Assembly (NCBI GenBank): GCA_023269335.1
Contig: JAHFTM010000151.1
Span: 1-5,463 of the forward strand
Length of the DNA stretch: 5,463 nucleotides
DNA from: Chlamydiia bacterium
GTDB lineage: Bacteria; Chlamydiota; Chlamydiia; Chlamydiales; FEN-1388
Direction: 5' to 3'
The notes under the pieces were generated by a model. The model did no database searches and was not told where the DNA came from. It was given only the letters and a program-made list of their open reading frames with translations. Made by a program: the position numbers and the translations under genes. Shown in pieces: positions 1 through 2,987 of the stretch (the stretch's first letter is position 1; every line of letters starts with the position of its first letter).

Positions 1-326
1 CCTAGGCTAACAACGGGACTTTCTGATCCGATTACCTTGATCTCTTGGTCTTTTACACCATTTGCCTTTGAAAGAAAAACCTGCTGATGCCACTCATACA
101 GTGATTGGAGTAGATGTGCTTGTCTCAGAATAGCAATTTGGCGTAATCTCGGGTTAAATTTTCCCTCATTATATAAGGATTTAACCAGTTGAAGATAGGG
201 ATGAAAACTTGCAGGAACATTTGCAAGCATCAAAAAAATATCTAGAGAAGGAAGTTGAGCTAGTGTCGCACGGATGGAAGGCGACAACTGCTCTTGTTTG
301 GGTAAAGGTACAGATGAAAACTGCAT
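1..326 (-). CDS. Carboxymuconolactone decarboxylase / AhpD-like family protein, N-terminal part (cut by left window edge)
   Basis: An open minus-strand frame begins with ATG at 326 and reads 108 codons without a stop to the window edge, so the C-terminus is missing. The start is supported by a very good ribosome binding site, AAGGAG at 337-332, five bases upstream. Recognition rests on the segment around residues 60-96: RLRQIAILRQAH (60-71), then YEWHQQ (77-82), then a Gly-Val-x-Asp-x-Glu-Ile turn (90-96). This matches the central helices of the CMD family, where an arginine/histidine-bearing helix is followed by a YEW motif and a G-x-x-x-x-I turn. No cysteine occurs in the visible part, so the CxxC peroxidase pair of true AhpD is absent; it belongs to the cysteine-less branch. 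The histidine usually found three residues after YEW is Gln82 here, while His80 lies next to the motif. Substrate and function cannot be given; homologues are small all-helical oligomeric cytoplasmic proteins. Family call is fairly firm, function unknown. Confidence 0.75.
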   Translation of the reverse strand, partial: MQFSSVPLPKQEQLSPSIRATLAQLPSLDIFLMLANVPASFHPYLQLVKSLYNEGKFNPRLRQIAILRQAHLLQSLYEWHQQVFLSKANGVKDQEIKVIGSESPVVSL

Positions 327-331
327 GCTCT

Positions 332-337
332 CTCCTT
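332..337 (-). promoter_or_regulatory. Shine-Dalgarno site of the CMD-family gene
   Basis: On the minus strand AAGGAG (337 to 332) sits five bases before the ATG at 326. It is the strongest ribosome binding site in the window and fixes the start of this gene. Confidence 0.75.
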
Positions 338-357
338 AAATAAACCATCTGTTCTAA

Positions 358-386
358 GCTATACGTTGATAGACAAACAAGTTCAA
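358..386 (-). promoter_or_regulatory. Possible sigma-70-type promoter of the CMD-family gene
   Basis: On the minus strand TTGAAC (386-381) and TATAGC (363-358) are separated by exactly 17 bases. Each matches the vegetative consensus at four of six positions. Transcription would start near 351, leaving a leader of about 25 bases that contains the ribosome binding site. The -35 element lies in the left arm of the inverted repeat TTCAAGC (382-388) / GCTTGAA (407-413), which could bind a regulator. Motif match only, no proof of activity. Confidence 0.4.
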
Positions 387-528
387 GCAGTAATATTGTC
401 CGAGAGGCTTGAAGCTACTTCATTTACTCAACAGCGCCACTTCCGAAGGCGAACTGTTCGTTCTTGTCAGTTGTTTCTTGCTGTGCCAGCGAATTATCGT
501 AGACTACTTACTGCTCTTTTCAGTTCTT

Positions 529-591
529 ATTGTAGAAAATTAGGTCTGCTAGAGGTATTAACCTGAATTCAATTTTATATAGTTCTACAAT
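529..591. repeat. 9-bp inverted repeat ATTGTAGAA ... TTCTACAAT, possible IS end
   Basis: ATTGTAGAA at 529-537 is an exact reverse complement of TTCTACAAT at 583-591, with 45 bases between. The right copy lies 24 bases before the ATG of the IS30 transposase remnant, about where the left terminal repeat of such an element would be, and TGTAGA-type ends are known in IS30 relatives. The left copy could be the end of a second insertion or chance in AT-rich DNA. Confidence 0.3.
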
Positions 592-615
592 TAAAAAATG
601 TGGTAAACTGTCAGC

Positions 616-717
616 ATGAAATACAAAAGATTAGCTCTTGAAGAGAGAGAACAGATCCATGTCTTGGTTAATCAGGCCAAAACGAACAATGAAATAGCAA
701 AAATTCTGGATTTTTGA
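616..717 (+). pseudogene. IS30-family transposase, N-terminal remnant
   Basis: From ATG at 616 the frame reads 33 codons to a TGA at 715-717. The peptide starts MKYKRLALEEREQIHVL and continues with NEIAKIL at 25-31. This is the hallmark opening of IS30-family transposases (M-x-Y-K-x-L-x-x-x-E-R-x-x-I, then a helix-turn-helix containing E-I-A-x-x-L). Intact members have over 300 residues, with the second half of the helix-turn-helix and the DDE catalytic domain following. Here the similarity stops at the point where a G-R-S-x-S-T-I-S-R-E stretch is expected, and AT-rich promoter-like DNA follows. The element is therefore a deletion relic without catalytic domain or right end and cannot move. 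It lies 58 bases before the protease-like gene, suggesting past rearrangement at that boundary. Confidence 0.75.
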
Positions 718-733
718 GAAGTAGTTGGGATCT

Positions 734-751
734 TTATTATTAGTATAATAA
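734..751. promoter_or_regulatory. -10 element within an 18-bp palindrome, upstream of the protease-like gene
   Basis: TATAAT, a perfect -10 hexamer, lies at 744-749 on the plus strand, 26 bases before the ATG at 776, giving a leader of about 20 bases. No good -35 element lies 16-18 bases upstream (721-726 is GTAGTT), so the promoter would be weak or need an activator. The hexamer sits in a perfect 18-base palindrome (734-751) of TTATTAT, spacer TAGT, ATAATAA. It could be a repressor site over the promoter, or chance in AT-rich DNA. Confidence 0.4.
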
Positions 752-775
752 ATTATAAATTATCAGGTTAAAATT

Positions 776-1783
776 ATGTGTAAGAATATTAAAGCAGTTG
801 CATCACCAATGCATATACATCCGAAAGTAAATCAGTCCAAACTGAAGAAATCACCAATTGGTAAAAGAGCTTTAGAGCTTGCAGAAAAGGGAATCAAAGA
901 GGGCTATTTGAAGGCAAGAAGTGTAAAAAAATTTTTACAAGAATCAAGTCGGGTAAATAAGAAAGGAACTTGTTTTGGCCAAGCTTCTGCAGTTATGGTT
1001 GCAGACCGCAAAGCTGTTAAAGGTAAAGAGAAGAAAATTGTTGCCAAAGCAAACAAAGCTGACGCTCTTGGGATGCAGCTTTTATCCAATATGGCACATG
1101 CAGCAGAGGGTTCTGTTAAAGCAGGTAAAGCTATAGCCACGCCCATTAAAGGACTTGTAAAAATGAAAGCAGACCTTGAAACAATTGATGTAGATCTTAC
1201 AAAACTTGGAGCCGTGTTTGAAAAACTCAAAGATGAACCCGCAAAAAAGGAAATAGAAAAGCAATTGCAGATACTGAAGTCTGAGAAAAACAAGTTATCT
1301 AAAGAGATAGATAAGACTATTGAGGAGGCAATCAAATCAATGGAAAAAGGTGCAATTTTACCAGGGGCCCAAGTTGTTGCAGCAGATAAATTGGATGAAG
1401 TACAACAGTTTGGCGAAGAGGTAAAAAAGGCGCAGCGTGAACTCCTCGAAGTGCATAGCAACTATACATTTATTCGCGAGCAAAATTTTGTACATAAAGA
1501 AAAAAATGCATTCTTAAAGAGTGTAAAAAAACTGATATCTGATAGTTCTAAAGAGCACGTGGTGCGTTTAAATCTGTATAATAAAAGTGGCGGTGGACAT
1601 GCAGTCGCTTTATTTTCCCATCCTCGGATGTCTATGTATGATTCAAATATAGGGTTGACAAAGCATAAAAATAAAAAGAGTTTTATCAAAACTATTGAGA
1701 AGCTCTTTTGTCATAAGGGTAAATATGCATTGAGCAACGCTAAAATTGACACCTATTCGCTAGAAATTTTTACGCGCAAATAA
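776..1783 (+). CDS. Candidate YopT/C58-like cysteine protease, putative secreted effector with helical insertion
   Basis: The 335-residue product has no signal peptide or membrane segment. Residues 64-69 read GTCFGQ, with Cys66 as the proposed nucleophile. Residues 272-280 read GGGHAVALF, with His275 as the proposed base. Residues 288-293 read YDSNIG, with Asp289 as the third catalytic residue. This order and the G-H-A-x-A ... (F/Y)-D-x-N-(F/Y/I)-G pattern match papain-fold C58 proteases such as YopT and AvrPphB, where His-Asp spacing is 15-16 (14 here). Cys-His spacing is 209 here against about 115-120 in those proteins. The excess is a Lys/Glu-rich segment, roughly residues 80-225, strongly helical and probably coiled coil at 145-190. 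The first 60 residues are basic and could carry a type III secretion signal, which cannot be judged by eye. Start ATG has a modest AGG (765-767) eight bases upstream. The gene follows an IS30 scar and is AT-rich. The family call is by motif only; substrate unknown; a non-proteolytic papain-fold enzyme such as a deamidase or acyltransferase is an alternative. Confidence 0.55.
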   Translation: MCKNIKAVASPMHIHPKVNQSKLKKSPIGKRALELAEKGIKEGYLKARSVKKFLQESSRVNKKGTCFGQASAVMVADRKAVKGKEKKIVAKANKADALGMQLLSNMAHAAEGSVKAGKAIATPIKGLVKMKADLETIDVDLTKLGAVFEKLKDEPAKKEIEKQLQILKSEKNKLSKEIDKTIEEAIKSMEKGAILPGAQVVAADKLDEVQQFGEEVKKAQRELLEVHSNYTFIREQNFVHKEKNAFLKSVKKLISDSSKEHVVRLNLYNKSGGGHAVALFSHPRMSMYDSNIGLTKHKNKKSFIKTIEKLFCHKGKYALSNAKIDTYSLEIFTRK

Positions 1784-1835
1784 AAAATTCGGCTGATGTT
1801 TCCAGAGGTCTTCATTCTTCGACTAAGAAAATGAA

Positions 1836-2195
1836 TTATTCAGCGTCGCTTTTTGGACGCATTCGCTCACGTTTTTTTTGTGAGTGTTGCGCTTTTTTTT
1901 CTCGGTTTTTTCTTTTCGCTGATTGTGGCGCTCGAGTAGGAATGCGTTTCGGCTTTCGATAATTCAGCTTATCAACGATTTTGCGCAACTTTACCAGACA
2001 CTCTTTTTTATTCAGATACTGACTACGCTCTTTTTGGCTTGTAACTGTAATGCCTGTAGGGATGTGTGTGAGACGAACAGCGCTGTCAGTTACATTGACA
2101 TGCTGGCCTCCGCTACCGCTTGAGCGATAGGCTTGAATTTTGCATTCTGCAATCAAGGCTGCATCCTGCTCTGGTAAGACAATTTTTTCCATCAT
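1836..2195 (-). CDS. Small GGQ-domain peptidyl-tRNA hydrolase / release-factor-like protein (ArfB/mtRF-R type)
   Basis: The 119-residue product carries the class-I release-factor catalytic domain alone. GSGGQHVN at 27-34 contains the GGQ motif (29-31) that enters the ribosomal peptidyl-transferase centre and hydrolyses peptidyl-tRNA. It is followed by the conserved [14 protein letters not shown] stretch (36-49) and the S-Q-x-E-R-S-Q segment (53-59). The codon-recognition domains of RF1/RF2 (over 350 residues) are absent. From residue 80 the chain becomes a Lys/Arg-rich tail of about 40 residues. In ArfB/ICT1 and mtRF-R relatives such a tail anchors in the empty mRNA channel, so rescue of stalled ribosomes is the likely role. 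The usual Lys after H-V-N is Val35, a difference from RF1/RF2. Tandem ATG codons at 2195 and 2192 leave the start ambiguous by one codon; the ribosome site is weak (GTAGAG about five bases before the first). The gene converges with the protease-like gene (52-base gap) and diverges from the LRR gene. Confidence 0.8.
   Translation of the reverse strand: MMEKIVLPEQDAALIAECKIQAYRSSGSGGQHVNVTDSAVRLTHIPTGITVTSQKERSQYLNKKECLVKLRKIVDKLNYRKPKRIPTRAPQSAKRKNREKKAQHSQKKRERMRPKSDAE
1858..1900 (+). terminator. Terminator-like hairpin with T-run for the protease-like gene, inside the opposite gene
   Basis: Read on the plus strand, CGC (1858-1860) pairs with GCG (1889-1891), and CGCTCAC (1864-1870) pairs with GTGAGTG (1880-1886) including one G-U pair, around a T-rich loop and a small internal loop. 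Eight T residues follow at 1893-1900. This is the layout of an intrinsic terminator, 75-117 bases after the stop at 1783. It lies within the 3' coding part of the convergent release-factor-like gene, whose Lys codons naturally make T-runs on this strand, so the match could be partly incidental. Confidence 0.4.
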
Positions 2196-2333
2196 TTTTA
2201 CTCTACTTTAAATCTATTCGATAACATAAAAAATAGATATTCACAAAAAATAAAAATATTTAGATTTTAAAATAAGCCGAGAACAGGTAGCTAACAAGCT
2301 TACAAAGCATATACAGACAAGGGTCGGATCGTA
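2196..2333. promoter_or_regulatory. AT-rich divergent promoter region between the GGQ protein and the LRR protein
   Basis: This 138-base spacer separates two divergent starts and must hold both promoters. It is very AT-rich at 2221-2275. A -10-like TAAAAT at 2268-2273 faces the LRR gene and a -35-like TTGTGA (2246-2241, minus strand) faces the GGQ gene, but neither has a good partner at the right distance. An AAGGG at 2319-2323, ten bases before the ATG at 2334, is a plausible ribosome site for the LRR gene. No convincing operator was found. Confidence 0.35.
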
Positions 2334-2975
2334 ATGAATAAAGAAGAAAAGCTAGCTAAAGAGGTAAATAAAAAGCTTCGACAAAAGTTGAAAGGTCAGG
2401 GAGAAAATTTTATTTTCCCTGAAGAACTGAAAAGGAAAATTCAGTCTTTGACAATGATCGATCTTTCCGAACTTTCCTTCCCATTAGGCCAAAAAGCATT
2501 GCGAGAGTTAATTTCCAACTGGCAGCATTGTGTTGAACTAAATTTAAGAGATACTTCCGTGACAAAAGAGATAGCAGATCTTTTGTGTGAACTTACAAAC
2601 TTACGCTATCTGGATCTTTGTAGAACGAATAGTGATGATAGCACGCTTAGGGCAGTTGCAAAATGTACACAGCTTGAGGGTCTTATTCTGGATGGTTGTT
2701 TGCAGATCACCTCTTTGGATTCGCTTGCAGCCTGCACCAAGCTTCAAAGTTTGCAGTTTTTGCTCTGCTATAAAATTACAGATTTACAGCCACTCAGAAC
2801 GTGTAAAGAGCTTCAGAGCATTGTCATGTCTTTTTGTGGTGAAATCACTGATTTGCGATCACTTCTTTCCTGCAAAAAAATGCAGTCTCTTTGTATGAGA
2901 GGCTGTCACGGAATAACTGTAGCAGAAAAAATGGCCTTGCAACATGCTTTACCTCACCTTACCATCGAAGAATAA
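2334..2975 (+). CDS. Leucine-rich-repeat protein with 23-residue cysteine-type repeats
   Basis: The 213-residue product has no signal peptide or membrane segment. Residues 1-35 are charged and helical. Degenerate leucine-rich repeats begin near residue 38 (LTMIDLSEL, then CVELNL at 66-71 and LRYLDL at 90-95). They become regular at 111-133, 134-156 and 157-179, with a fourth, drifting copy from 180. Each regular unit is exactly 23 residues with the pattern C-x2-L-x2-(L/I)-x4-C-x2-I-T-x-L-x2-L. This is close to the cysteine-containing LRR class found in F-box proteins and in many environmental chlamydial LRR proteins. Such repeats form a curved binding surface for another protein; the partner is unknown. 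FPEELKRKI at 28-36 faintly recalls an F-box opening (L-P-x-E-(L/I)-x-x-x-I), which would fit a host ubiquitin-ligase adaptor, but this is speculative. Codon 2334 is the only reasonable start (in-frame stop at 2292). The gene stands alone and converges on uvrA. Confidence 0.8.
   Translation: MNKEEKLAKEVNKKLRQKLKGQGENFIFPEELKRKIQSLTMIDLSELSFPLGQKALRELISNWQHCVELNLRDTSVTKEIADLLCELTNLRYLDLCRTNSDDSTLRAVAKCTQLEGLILDGCLQITSLDSLAACTKLQSLQFLLCYKITDLQPLRTCKELQSIVMSFCGEITDLRSLLSCKKMQSLCMRGCHGITVAEKMALQHALPHLTIEE
2664..2939 (+). repeat. Four tandem 69-base units encoding 23-residue LRRs
   Basis: Units at 2664-2732, 2733-2801, 2802-2870 and 2871-2939 each begin with a Cys codon (TGT or TGC) and encode one repeat. 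The protein pattern is regular but the DNA has diverged strongly, so these are old duplications held by selection on the protein, not recent slippage. The fourth unit keeps both cysteines and the Ile-Thr pair, then drifts into the C-terminal end. Confidence 0.65.
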
Positions 2976-2987
2976 ATGTAGAAGAGT

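Larger units (their letters stand above)
327..615. other. Intergenic region between the CMD-family gene and the IS30 remnant
   Basis: This 289-base stretch has no convincing gene. A 66-codon frame from a TTG at 366 lacks a ribosome binding site and recognisable sequence, and minus-strand frames are broken by stops. It holds the promoter of the leftward gene, a 7-bp inverted repeat (382-388 / 407-413), an imperfect GC-rich hairpin (ACAGCGCC at 431-438 pairing with GGCG at 448-451 and CTGT at 454-457), the short palindrome CGAACTGTTCG (450-460), and a 9-bp inverted repeat ATTGTAGAA (529-537) / TTCTACAAT (583-591). The last may be the end of the adjoining insertion-sequence remnant. Confidence 0.6.

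Noticed and set aside
450..460. CGAACTGTTCG as a possible LexA (SOS) box
   Set aside because: The gram-positive box needs four bases between GAAC and GTTC and the proteobacterial box is CTGT-N8-ACAG; spacing here fits neither, and the neighbouring genes are not SOS genes.
366..566. 66-codon plus-strand frame starting at TTG
   Set aside because: No ribosome binding site, no recognisable family, odd Arg/Cys-rich composition, and it overlaps the promoter of the leftward gene. Kept only as part of the intergenic description.
904..1461. 185-codon minus-strand frame inside the protease-like gene
   Set aside because: Ser/Phe-rich translation typical of the antisense of a Lys/Glu-rich coding sequence, with no ribosome site or known motif.
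1784..1835. Terminator between the two convergent stops at 1783 and 1836
   Set aside because: Only the short palindrome TGAATTATTCA (1832-1842) and a widely spaced GCTGA/TCAGC pair are present, with no stem followed by a T-run; the better hairpin is further on at 1858-1900.
2664..2939. CRISPR-like or recently expanded tandem repeat
   Set aside because: The 69-base units are periodic at the protein level only; their DNA is strongly diverged and fully explained by leucine-rich repeats.
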